Shown in pieces: positions 24,084-31,599 of a stretch of DNA of 64,000 bases. Origin of the DNA: GAS188 sp044445965 (GTDB lineage: Bacteria; Pseudomonadota; Alphaproteobacteria; Rhizobiales; Beijerinckiaceae). The notes beneath the pieces were generated by a model, which had not been told where the DNA came from, ran no database searches, and saw only the letters and a program-made list of their open reading frames with translations. Numbering within the stretch: position 1 is the first letter of the stretch; each line of letters starts with the position of its first letter. Made by a program: the position numbers and the translations under genes. The stretch is taken from contig JBIOEJ010000003.1 of assembly GCA_044445965.1 (NCBI GenBank), forward strand, positions 34,779 to 98,778, read 5' to 3'.

Positions 24084-24854
24084 ATGCTCAAATTGATTGG
24101 TCGCATCGCATTGGCCTTGGCGGTGCAATGCGCAGCCGTCTCGGTCGCGAAGGCGCAGAGCGCGGTGACCGTCTTCGCCGCCGCCAGCCTGCAGGATGCG
24201 CTGAGCAACGCCGCGAGGGAGTTCACGGGCAAGAGCGGCATCGCGGTGAAATTCTCCTTCGATGCCTCCTCGACGCTCGCCCGCCAGATCGAGCAGGGCG
24301 CGCCGGCCGATCTCTTCGCCTCCGCCGACCTCGATTGGATGGACTATCTCGCCAAGCGCAACTTCATCGAGCCGCGGACGCGGGTCAATCTGTTGAGCAA
24401 CCGGCTGGTGATCGTAGCGCCGAAGGACGCCGCAATTACCGAGCTCAAGCTCGATGCGGCCTCGCTAGAGGCGGCGCTGGCTGGGGGACGCATCGCCACC
24501 GGCGCGGTCGAGACCGTCCCGGTCGGTCGCTATGCCAAGATGGCGCTGCAGAAGCTCGGGCTGTGGGCGACGCTCGAGACCCGCATCGCGCCCGCCGAAA
24601 ATGTGCGCGCCGCGCTTTCATACGTGGCGCGCGGCGAAGCGCCGCTCGGCATCGTCTATGCGACCGATGCCGCCGCCGAGCCCAAGGTGAAAATCGTCGC
24701 CACCTTCCCGCGGGATTCGCACCCGCCGATCATCTACCCCTTCGCGGTGACCTCGGCCGCCAAGGGGGAGGGCGCGGCGCGCTTCCTGAGCTTTCTGCAA
24801 AGCCCCGCCGCCCGAGCGAGCTTCACGGACCAGGGCTTTTCTTTCGTCGAGTAG
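24084..24854 (+). CDS. modA: Molybdate ABC transporter substrate-binding protein ModA
   Basis: The protein has 256 residues, with a signal peptide (first 24 residues, LALAVQCAAVSVAKAQ) and the ModA sequence VTVFAAASLQDALSNAAREF, then FSFDASSTLARQIEQGAPADLFASADLDWMDYL. It binds molybdate or tungstate in the periplasm. The ATG at 24084 has GGAG upstream and gives a normal signal peptide. The permease and ATPase genes (modB, modC) are not adjacent. Instead a Mop-type gene follows 23 bp later. The metal it gathers is needed by the formate dehydrogenase in this window. Confidence 0.95.
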   Translation: MLKLIGRIALALAVQCAAVSVAKAQSAVTVFAAASLQDALSNAAREFTGKSGIAVKFSFDASSTLARQIEQGAPADLFASADLDWMDYLAKRNFIEPRTRVNLLSNRLVIVAPKDAAITELKLDAASLEAALAGGRIATGAVETVPVGRYAKMALQKLGLWATLETRIAPAENVRAALSYVARGEAPLGIVYATDAAAEPKVKIVATFPRDSHPPIIYPFAVTSAAKGEGAARFLSFLQSPAARASFTDQGFSFVE

Positions 24855-24877
24855 CGATAACCCATAGGAATTCTCCC

Positions 24878-25084
24878 ATGAAGATCAGTGCCCGCAACCG
24901 CCTCAAAGGCATGATCGTCGATGTGCGCAAAGGCGCAACGACCGCCCATGTCAGGATCGACGTGAACGGAACGATCGTGACCTCATCTATCACTAATGAG
25001 GCGGTCGACGAGCTGAAGCTCGCCGAGGGCATGGCCGCCTATGCGGTGATCAAGGCCTCCGATGTCATGGTCGCGATCGATTAG
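24878..25084 (+). CDS. mop: Mop-family molybdenum-pterin/molybdate-binding protein
   Basis: The product is a single 68-residue Mop/TOBE domain: MKISARNRLKGMIVDVRKG, then TTAHVRIDVNGTIVTSSITNEAVDELKLAEGMAAYAVIKASDVMVAID. Stand-alone Mop proteins assemble into hexamers that store molybdate. The conserved SARNRLKG start and ITNEAVDEL segment are diagnostic. It is 23 bp downstream of modA and was probably duplicated from a ModE or ModC C-terminal domain. The next open frame begins 9 bp later. Confidence 0.93.
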   Translation: MKISARNRLKGMIVDVRKGATTAHVRIDVNGTIVTSSITNEAVDELKLAEGMAAYAVIKASDVMVAID

Positions 25085-25093
25085 GGTCTCGTC

Positions 25094-25608
25094 ATGCGCC
25101 AGGTTCTCATGCGTCGCGTCCTTTCGCCGCTCGCCGCAGTCTTGGTCGCGCAGACCGCCTGGGCGGCCGAGCCGAGCGGTTGCGACAAATTCGCCTGGCC
25201 GCTGGAGAAGGAGCAGCGCCTGCTGGGCGAGCCGCAAGCGGTGTCCTCAGGAGCCGATCTCGACCGCGCCGCCGGCCGGGCCGTGACGATCAAGCTTACC
25301 CCCCTTGAAGGCGCCGAGCTTCCCTCGGCGCCCGAGCGCAAGCCGCAAAGAACGCCTGCCTTGGTTGGCTATCTGCGCTTCGGGAAGGCGGCGGCCGCCG
25401 GCCTCTACAAGGTCAGCTTGTCGGAGGCGCCTGGATCGATGTCGTGCAGGACGCGCACTACCTGAAACCGGTCGCCTTCACGGGCGCCACCGATTGCCCG
25501 CATATCCGCAAGAGCGTGAAGTTCGAGATCGGCCCGGGTCCGTTCACGCTGCAGGTGAGCGACGCTCCAGCGAGCAGTATCGCCATCGTCGTCACGCCGG
25601 TGGAATAA
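25094..25608 (+). pseudogene. Exported protein gene broken by a frameshift
   Basis: The 5' part has a signal peptide (MRQVLMRRVLSPLAAVLVAQTAWA) and CDKFAWPLEKEQRLL, then VGYLRFGKAAAAGLYKVSLSE, after which the frame runs into an early stop at 25465. The downstream sequence in another frame continues naturally as AWIDVVQDAHYLKPVAFTG, then CPHIRKSVKFEIGPGPF, ending at 25608. One missing G near 25427-25431 would restore a single frame. It is either a recent pseudogene or a sequencing error. The intact protein would be about 170 residues and periplasmic. It lies directly behind mop. The function was not recognised. Confidence 0.75.
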
Positions 25609-25702
25609 GCTTCGCGTGCCGCGGCCCGAGGCGCTCGCGGCGTTGATGCCGCGGACGATACGTCGTAAGCGGCGGCATGCATTCGCGTGACCGCGACGCC
25701 TC

Positions 25703-27013
25703 GTGAATATTCTGCTCATCGGCTCGGGCGGGCGCGAGCACGCGTTTGCGGCGAAGATTGCCACGAGCCCTCTTTGCGATCGCCTGCTCGTCGTTCCCGG
25801 CAATCCGGGCACGGGCGAATACGGCACGAATATCGCGCTTGATCTCGCGGACCATGGCGCGCTGATCGCGCTCAGCAAGCAGCAGGCGGTCGATCTCGTC
25901 GTGGTCGGGCCGGAGGCACCCTTGGTCGCGGGCCTCGTCGACGACCTCGAAGCGGCGGGCATCGTGGCATTCGGTCCGTCGGAGGCGGCGGCGAGGCTCG
26001 AAGGCTCCAAGGCCTTCACCAAGGAGCTCTGCCTCGCCGCCGGCATCCCGACCGCGGCCTTCGCTCGGTTCACCGATACCGAGGCGGCCAAGGCGCATGT
26101 TCGCCGCGCGCGCCTGCCGCTCGTCGTCAAGGCAGATGGGCTTGCCGCCGGCAAGGGCGTCGTGGTCGCGAACAGCCTTGGCGAGGCGGAGGCTGCGGTC
26201 GACGAGATGCTCTCCGGACGCTTCGGCGCCTCGTCCGCCGAGATCGTCATCGAGGACTTCCTTGAAGGCGAGGAAGCGAGCCTGTTCGCGCTCTGCGACG
26301 GGAAGACGGCGCTCCCTTTCGGCACTGCGCAGGACCATAAGCGCGCCTTCGACGGCGATACCGGCCCGAACACCGGCGGAATGGGAGCTTTTTCGCCGGC
26401 TGTCGCGCTCGACGACGCCATGGTCGAGCGCGCCATGCAGGTCATCATCCGCCCGACGCTTGCCGCCATGGCGGCGCGTGGCACCCCGTTTCGCGGCTTC
26501 CTCTATGCGGGGCTGATGATATCCCCTCAAGGGCCGCAACTCGTCGAATATAATTGCCGCTTCGGCGATCCCGAATGCCAGGTCGTCATGCCGCGCCTGA
26601 TGACCGATCTGGTGACGGCGATGCTCGCCGCTCGGGACGGCATGCTGGCGAAATTCACGGCGCGGTTTTCGCAAAAGCGCACGCTCGGCGTGGTGCTGGC
26701 GACGAGAGGCTATCCGGGCGAGTTCGCGCGCGGCGACGAGATCCGCGGCCTCGACGCGGCTGGCGCCATCGAAGGCGTCACCATCTTCCAGGCCGGCACC
26801 AAGGCCGAAGGGTCGCGCATCCTGGCGAATGGCGGGCGCGTGCTGACGGTCGTCGGCGAGGGACCGAGCTTTGCCGTGGCGCATCGGCGCGCCTATGGGG
26901 CCATCGCGGCCATCGACTGGCCGGGCGGCTTCCACCGTACCGATATTGGGGCACGCGCGCTCGCAAGCGAGGGAGAAGGCGGAGCACGTAGCGGCATTCC
27001 CGCCTCGGCGTGA
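25703..27013 (+). CDS. purD: Phosphoribosylamine-glycine ligase PurD
   Basis: The 436-residue ATP-grasp enzyme of purine synthesis joins phosphoribosylamine and glycine. It starts MNILLIGSGGREHAFA (GTG start at 25703) and contains LLVVPGNPGT, VVVGPEAPL, VKADGLAAGKGV, DHKRAFDGDTGPNTGGMGAFSP and EYNCRFGDPECQV in the usual order. The C-terminal domain ends with a short Ser/Ala tail. Length is normal (about 425). It is followed by a DUF2332 gene 6 bp later, probably in one transcript. Confidence 0.97.
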   Translation: MNILLIGSGGREHAFAAKIATSPLCDRLLVVPGNPGTGEYGTNIALDLADHGALIALSKQQAVDLVVVGPEAPLVAGLVDDLEAAGIVAFGPSEAAARLEGSKAFTKELCLAAGIPTAAFARFTDTEAAKAHVRRARLPLVVKADGLAAGKGVVVANSLGEAEAAVDEMLSGRFGASSAEIVIEDFLEGEEASLFALCDGKTALPFGTAQDHKRAFDGDTGPNTGGMGAFSPAVALDDAMVERAMQVIIRPTLAAMAARGTPFRGFLYAGLMISPQGPQLVEYNCRFGDPECQVVMPRLMTDLVTAMLAARDGMLAKFTARFSQKRTLGVVLATRGYPGEFARGDEIRGLDAAGAIEGVTIFQAGTKAEGSRILANGGRVLTVVGEGPSFAVAHRRAYGAIAAIDWPGGFHRTDIGARALASEGEGGARSGIPASA

Positions 27014-27019
27014 TCGCGC

Positions 27020-28081
27020 ATGACCTTGCCACAGAACATCCGCGAGAGCTTCGAGCGCCAGGCCGGCTGGTGCCGCGAGCTCGGCTCGCCCTTCACCGGC
27101 CTTGTCTGCGAAATGCTCGCCGCGCGGCTCGACGATCGAAGCCGCTTCGGCGCGCGTCTCCACGCCTGGCCCGGTCAGCCGACCGCGGACGCGCTGCCTT
27201 TGCGAGCTGCCGGCGCCCTCAACGCGCTGGCGCGATCGGGTGATGCTGCCGGGTTGGCGCGCGTCTATCCGCCGAATGCCGCGCTCAGTCCCGACGAGCT
27301 GTGGTCCGCGACGGCCGCGGCAATCGCCTCAGATGACGATTTCCTGCACGACTATCTCGACAGCGCACCGCAGACCAATGAGGTGGCGCGGTCGGTGACG
27401 ATCCTCGCGGGCTGCCTCGCGATCGCCTCGCTGCACCGCCTTCCGTTGGAGATCCTCGAGATCGGCGCGAGCGCCGGGCTCAATCTCGGCTTCGACCGCT
27501 ATCTCTACGCTTTCGGCGAGGCGCATTGGGGCGACCCGTCCTCGCCGGTGCGCCTCGCGCCCAGCTGGAAGGGCGATCCGCCGCCGTTGGATGCGCCCCT
27601 CGCCATCGCTGCGCGTGCCGGCTGCGACATTTCCCCGCTCGATCCGGCCTCCTCAACCGATCGAGCCCGGCTGCTATCCTATATCTGGCCGGACCAGGCG
27701 CAGCGCCTCGCCCGCATCGAGACGGCGCTCGACATGGCCGCCTCGGCACCCTGGCGGATCGAGCGTGCCGATGCCGCAGAATGGGTGGAGCGGCATCTCG
27801 GCGCGCCGCCGCAGAGCGGGCGCATGCGTGTCCTCGTGCACAGCATCATGTGGCAATATATGCCGCAGGAGACGCAAGCGCGCATCAACCGGACCCTGGA
27901 GGAAGCGGCCTCCACCGCGAGCCCCGAGGCGCCCCTCGCCTGGCTGCGCCTCGAGCCCGACGGCCTGCCCGACGGTGCCGCGCTCAGCCTCGATCTCTGG
28001 CCCGGAGGGCGGCGTCTGGCGCTCGGGCGCGCCGACTACCATGGAAGCTGGGTGCGCTTCGCGGGGGTGCTCGGCGGATAG
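27020..28081 (+). CDS. DUF2332 family protein
   Basis: The 353-residue protein matches the DUF2332 family: FERQAGWCRELGSPFTGLVCEMLAARLDD at the start, PTADALPLRAAGALNAL, EILEIGASAGLNLGFDRY, HSIMWQYMPQE and DLWPGGRRLALGRADYHGSWV near the end. The EIGASAGLNL segment resembles a methyltransferase-like nucleotide-binding loop, but no enzymatic role has been shown as far as I know. It has no signal peptide or membrane span. It lies 6 bp behind purD and its stop is 60 bp from convergent metG. Confidence 0.9.
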   Translation: MTLPQNIRESFERQAGWCRELGSPFTGLVCEMLAARLDDRSRFGARLHAWPGQPTADALPLRAAGALNALARSGDAAGLARVYPPNAALSPDELWSATAAAIASDDDFLHDYLDSAPQTNEVARSVTILAGCLAIASLHRLPLEILEIGASAGLNLGFDRYLYAFGEAHWGDPSSPVRLAPSWKGDPPPLDAPLAIAARAGCDISPLDPASSTDRARLLSYIWPDQAQRLARIETALDMAASAPWRIERADAAEWVERHLGAPPQSGRMRVLVHSIMWQYMPQETQARINRTLEEAASTASPEAPLAWLRLEPDGLPDGAALSLDLWPGGRRLALGRADYHGSWVRFAGVLGG

Positions 28082-28141
28082 TTCCAGCGTCGGGAAGGGC
28101 TGATCATGGGTCGCGTGTCCGCGCAGCGGCTCGATCGCCAC

Positions 28142-29827
28142 CTATCGTCTGCCGGCAAATCGCACCTCGCATTGCTCGACCCATTGCGGCGTGAGCTTGG
28201 CGAACAGCACAGGCAATGCGTCCAGCCTTCTTCCGCCCTCGATCGCCGTGAGCGCCTGCGGCCCTGATATCGGCCATTCGGGCACCGGGCATGTCTCGCC
28301 GAGCGCCGCCAGCAATCTCGTCGCGGTTTGCGGAATGAACGGCCATGCGACGATCGCGGCAAGGCGCAGAAGATTGACGCCCGTGCGGACGGTCACGGCT
28401 GCCCGCTCCGGCTCGCTGTCGATGATGGTCCAGGGCGCTTGCGCCGCGAGGTAGCCATTGGCCAACCGCCAGATGGCACGCACCTCCTCCGCCGCCTTGC
28501 GCAACGCGCATACGTCGTGATGACGCCGCAAGGCCCCGAGACGTCGATCGAGCTCCGCGGCCAGGCGGTGCTCGGCTTCGGCCGTCGATCCGCCTCGCGG
28601 CACTGCCTCGTAGTGTGCCGCCACGAGCCTCAAGACGCGGTTCGCGAGATTGCCGAAGCTGTCGGCCAGATCATGGTTCACCCCACCGGCGAAGCGCGCG
28701 AAGTTGAAATCCGTGTCGTTGCCCTCAGGAGCATTGGCCGCGAGCCACCACCGCCAATAGTCGGCGGGCAGCAGCTCGAGCGCCTGATCCAGGAACACCC
28801 CGCGGCCTTGGCTGGTCGAGAACTTGCCACCCTCATAGGTCAGCCAGTTCACGCCCTTGATGATATCGACGGTCTTCCAAGGCTCCCGCGAACCGATGAG
28901 CGTGCAGGGGAAGCTGACCGTATGGAACGGCACGTTGTCCTTGCCCAGGAACTGCAGATACGCGACGTCGTCGGCCTGCCACCACCAGGATCGCCAGTCA
29001 CGGTTGTCCGGATCGGCATCGGCCCATTCCTGCGTCGCCGCGATATAGGCGATCGGCGCGTCGAACCAGACATAGAAGACCTTGCCTTCATATCCGGGCT
29101 TGGGCACCGGAACCCCCCAGTCGAGATCGCGCGTGATGCAGCGATCCTTGATGCCCTCGTCGAGCCATTTGCGCGCGATCGAGGTGACGAGCGGCGGCCA
29201 TCCGCTGTGGGCGGCGATCCAGCCTTCGAGCTCGCCCGCCAGCGCTGATTGGCGCAAGAACAGGTGGCTGCTTTGGCGGATTTCGAGATCGGCGCTGCCG
29301 GAGAGAGCCGATTTGGGGTCGAGGAGATCGGCCGGATCGAGTTGGCGCGTGCAGCTCTCGCATTGGTCGCCGCGGGCTCCCGCGGAGCCGCAATGCGGGC
29401 AGGTGCCGATGATGTAGCGGTCCGGGAGGAAGCGGCCGTCGGCGGGCGAATAGACTTGTTCCAGCCTGCGTTCCTCGATGAAGCCTTCTTCTTCGAGACG
29501 GCGGAAGAAATGCTGCGTCAGCGCCCGGTTTCGCGCCGATGAGGACCGCCCGAAATGGTCGAAGGAAAGATCGAGGCGCCGATAGATATCGGCTTGGATC
29601 TCGTGTTGACGCTCGCAATATCCCTGAACGTCGAGGTGAGCTTCCGCCGCGGCGAGCTCGGCGGGGGTGCCATGCTCGTCCGTGGCGCAGATGAACAGCA
29701 CCTCGTCGCCGATCTGGCGGCGGTATCGTGCATGAATATCAGCCGGCAGCAGCGAGCCGGCGAGATTGCCGAGATGCTTGATGCCATTGATATAGGGTAG
29801 CGCGCTCGTGATCAGTGCCTTCGCCAT
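28142..29827 (-). CDS. metG: Methionyl-tRNA synthetase with variant signature motifs
   Basis: The 561-residue class I synthetase begins MAKALITSALPYINGIKHLGNLAGS. The usual HIGH motif reads HLGN, and the KMSKS loop reads KFSTS in EGGKFSTSQGRG. A zinc-binding knuckle with two CxxC pairs (CPHC and CESC) lies near residues 140-160. It also has FICATDEHGTP, VFYVWFDAPIAYIAAT and GKDNVPFHTVSFP as in MetRS. The anticodon-binding helical domain (WPFIPQTATRLLAALG) is present, but no C-terminal tRNA-binding (Trbp111) domain; a separate CsaA gene is at 59920. The ATG at 29827 has GGAGGG six bases upstream. A terminator-like hairpin lies about 45 bp upstream. The variant motifs suggest a second or divergent MetRS. 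Confidence 0.93.
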   Translation of the reverse strand: MAKALITSALPYINGIKHLGNLAGSLLPADIHARYRRQIGDEVLFICATDEHGTPAELAAAEAHLDVQGYCERQHEIQADIYRRLDLSFDHFGRSSSARNRALTQHFFRRLEEEGFIEERRLEQVYSPADGRFLPDRYIIGTCPHCGSAGARGDQCESCTRQLDPADLLDPKSALSGSADLEIRQSSHLFLRQSALAGELEGWIAAHSGWPPLVTSIARKWLDEGIKDRCITRDLDWGVPVPKPGYEGKVFYVWFDAPIAYIAATQEWADADPDNRDWRSWWWQADDVAYLQFLGKDNVPFHTVSFPCTLIGSREPWKTVDIIKGVNWLTYEGGKFSTSQGRGVFLDQALELLPADYWRWWLAANAPEGNDTDFNFARFAGGVNHDLADSFGNLANRVLRLVAAHYEAVPRGGSTAEAEHRLAAELDRRLGALRRHHDVCALRKAAEEVRAIWRLANGYLAAQAPWTIIDSEPERAAVTVRTGVNLLRLAAIVAWPFIPQTATRLLAALGETCPVPEWPISGPQALTAIEGGRRLDALPVLFAKLTPQWVEQCEVRFAGRR

Positions 29828-29869
29828 GGTGCCCTCCTTCGGGCAGGGGTGAGGCGTCGGAACCTTCGG

Positions 29870-29902
29870 CAACAAAAAACCCTCCGGGAAACCGGGAGGG
29901 TT
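29870..29902 (-). terminator. Intrinsic terminator-like hairpin upstream of metG
   Basis: On the minus strand a stem of GGGAGGG-type sequence (AACCCTCC paired with GGAGGGTT, one bulge) with a GTTTCC-like loop is followed by six Ts. It lies about 45 bp before the metG start on the transcribed strand. It could end an upstream short transcript or act as an attenuator of metG. The upstream region up to 30385 shows no gene on this strand. Confidence 0.65.
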
Positions 29903-30183
29903 CGGGTCCGACGCTCTTACGGCGCGGCGATAGGCGCGCGCTCAACCCTTCCGGCCAATCTCCTGTTGGTCGGGCCCGCGCATTCGTGAGGGGCGGGGAG
30001 GGGTGAGCATGAGCGTGGTCCAGCGTTAGTGCTGTCTTCCATGCGGCTTTCGGGCGCAGAATGCAAGTTGGGCAGATTCAGGGATGGCTAAGACGCTGGG
30101 CACGCCTCCTTCTCCCGCAAAGGTCGCTGTTCGATCCACACATCTTCCTCGTCTGTCGCATTGAGAAAGCGGTGGCGCGCTCA

Positions 30184-30249
30184 CTCTCTCCCCTCGCGAT
30201 CCCCTCGCGGGAGAGGGTGCGCCGAGCTCGCGAGGAGCGGGAGAGGGGG
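30184..30249. repeat. Intergenic palindromic repeat (CTCTCCCCTCGCG type)
   Basis: The stretch consists of short inverted blocks: CTCTCCCCTCGCG, then CCCTCGCGGGAGAGGG, then CTCGCGAGGAGCGGGAGAGG. The same type of sequence occurs inside cobG at 50231-50364, which marks it as a dispersed repeat of this genome. It lies upstream of lutA. Confidence 0.7.
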
Positions 30250-30310
30250 CGCGCGCAATCGGCTATCCCTTGTGCCGACGGCATTCTTTCGCCACTCCCT
30301 CCATCCGCTT

Positions 30311-30354
30311 TGCACCCTGATCCCCACCATGGTTGAATGGGGAGGAGGGGTGCA
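30311..30354. repeat. 44-bp imperfect inverted repeat upstream of lutA
   Basis: TGCACCC at the left end pairs with GGGGTGCA at the right end. Inner blocks TCCCC and CAT pair with GGGGA and ATG. The hairpin lies 31 bp upstream of the lutA start and has no T-run. It may be a regulatory palindrome or another dispersed repeat. Confidence 0.5.
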
Positions 30355-30385
30355 ACTCGATCGCGCCCACGCCTGAGGTTTCAAC

Positions 30386-31168
30386 GTGCCGACAACCGTA
30401 CCGACCAGGAGGCCGCGTGTCGGCCTGTTCGTTACCTGCCTCGTCGATCTGATCCGGCCGTCGGTCGGCTTCGCCGCCGTCAAGCTCCTCGAAGATGCGG
30501 GCTGTAGCGTCGAGGTCCCGCGTCAGACCTGTTGCGGTCAACCGGCCTTCAATTCCGGGGATCGCGCCACGGCGCGCGCGATCGCCGGCCAGATCATCGC
30601 GGCGTTCAAGGGCTTCGACTATGTGGTAGCGCCGTCGGGCTCCTGCGCGGGCATGATCCGCGTCCATTTCCCGGAACTTTTTGCCGATGACCCCAATCTC
30701 GTGGGCGCTGCCCGCGAGCTCGCAGCCAAGACCTATGAGCTCGTCTCCTTCTTGGTCGACGTGATGAAGGTCGAGCGCGTCAAGGCGCGGTTCGAGGGGA
30801 CCGTGACCTATCACGATTCCTGCTCGGGCCTGCGCGAGCTCGGCGTTCAGGCCCAGCCACGCAAGCTGCTCACCGCCATGGAGGGGCTGGAGCTCACGGA
30901 ATTGGCGGACGCCGATGTCTGCTGCGGGTTCGGGGGGACCTTCGCGGTCAAATACGGCGACATCTCGAACGCCATCGTGACGGAGAAGGCGCGCAAGGTG
31001 AAGGCGAGCGGCGCGCCGACCCTGCTTGCCGGCGATCTCGGCTGCCTGATGAACATGGCCGGCAAGCTGTCGCGCGAGGGCGAGAGCATCGCGGTGCGCC
31101 ATGTGGCCGAAGTGCTCGCCGGCATGACGGCGGATCCGCCGATCGGCGCTCCGACGCCGAAGGGATGA
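30386..31168 (+). CDS. lutA: Lactate-utilization LutA-like (Fe-S)-binding protein
   Basis: The 260-residue protein has two CCG-type cysteine modules: RQTCCGQPAFNSGD (residues 47-60) and VCCGFGGTFAVKYGDIS in the C-terminal half. It also has VAPSGSCAGM, TYHDSCSGLRELG and GDLGCLMNMAGKL. These bind iron-sulfur clusters in the LutA/YkgE subunit of the LutABC L-lactate dehydrogenase. lutB and lutC do not follow here; the next frame is a truncated membrane protein. The gene is therefore an orphan or has a different partner elsewhere. Length is normal. No close ribosome binding site was resolved. Confidence 0.9.
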   Translation: MPTTVPTRRPRVGLFVTCLVDLIRPSVGFAAVKLLEDAGCSVEVPRQTCCGQPAFNSGDRATARAIAGQIIAAFKGFDYVVAPSGSCAGMIRVHFPELFADDPNLVGAARELAAKTYELVSFLVDVMKVERVKARFEGTVTYHDSCSGLRELGVQAQPRKLLTAMEGLELTELADADVCCGFGGTFAVKYGDISNAIVTEKARKVKASGAPTLLAGDLGCLMNMAGKLSREGESIAVRHVAEVLAGMTADPPIGAPTPKG

Positions 31169-31172
31169 AGCG

Positions 31173-31583
31173 ATGGCCATGTTCGGCGAGCGCGATCTCG
31201 AGGCTGCCCGCCGGGCGGGCGTGCTGAGCGAGGAAAGCTATCTCAAGCTCGCGGGCTTCCTCGCCGCGCGCGGCGCGCCGCCGACTTCCGCGGCGCCTCC
31301 GCCCGCTGGCGACGCCGATCGCGAGCCGCGCTTCGACGTCACGCATGTGCTCTGGTATGCGGGCGCCCTCATCGTCATGACCGCGATGGGGCTGTTCTCG
31401 AGCACCGCCTTCGCGGCCATGGGCGGCGGGGCGCTCATCGTCACCGGCCTCGTCTACGCAGTCGCCTTCGTGCTCGTCGGATCGTCCACCGCAACGAGCC
31501 GCGCCTGGCGGCCTTGGCTCGCTCGCAACCTGCCGCCTGGCGTTGCGGCGCTGCGACCGGTGCATGCGCGGGTAGTCGAGTGA
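31173..31583 (+). CDS. Truncated membrane protein (N-terminal fragment)
   Basis: The 136-residue frame starts 4 bp after lutA. It reads MFGERDLEAARRAGVLSEESYLKLAGFLAARGA, then FDVTHVLWYAGALIVMTAMGLFSSTAFAAMGGGALIVTGLVYAVAFVLVG, which is the start of a multi-span membrane protein family I recall as about 330 residues long in Rhizobiales. After about residue 105 the sequence turns into a basic, low-quality tail and stops. I saw no continuation in another frame, so it looks like a degraded 3'-truncated gene rather than a simple frameshift. Two membrane spans remain. Confidence 0.55.
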   Translation: MAMFGERDLEAARRAGVLSEESYLKLAGFLAARGAPPTSAAPPPAGDADREPRFDVTHVLWYAGALIVMTAMGLFSSTAFAAMGGGALIVTGLVYAVAFVLVGSSTATSRAWRPWLARNLPPGVAALRPVHARVVE

Positions 31584-31599
31584 GTTGAATTGACCGGTC

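Larger units (their letters stand above)
29903..30385. other. Intergenic region between divergent metG and lutA
   Basis: This 480-bp stretch carries no convincing gene. On the minus strand, 29903 to about 30020 could be transcribed as a short leader or small RNA ending at the hairpin at 29870-29902. It contains a CCAA-loop-TTGG stem with AGGAGA in the loop. 30184-30249 and 30311-30354 hold palindromic repeats described separately. Promoters for metG and lutA must lie here but were not pinned down. Confidence 0.45.

Noticed and set aside
29828..30020. T-box or SAM riboswitch in front of metG
   Set aside because: No T-box sequence, specifier stem or SAM core was recognised; only a terminator-like hairpin is supported.
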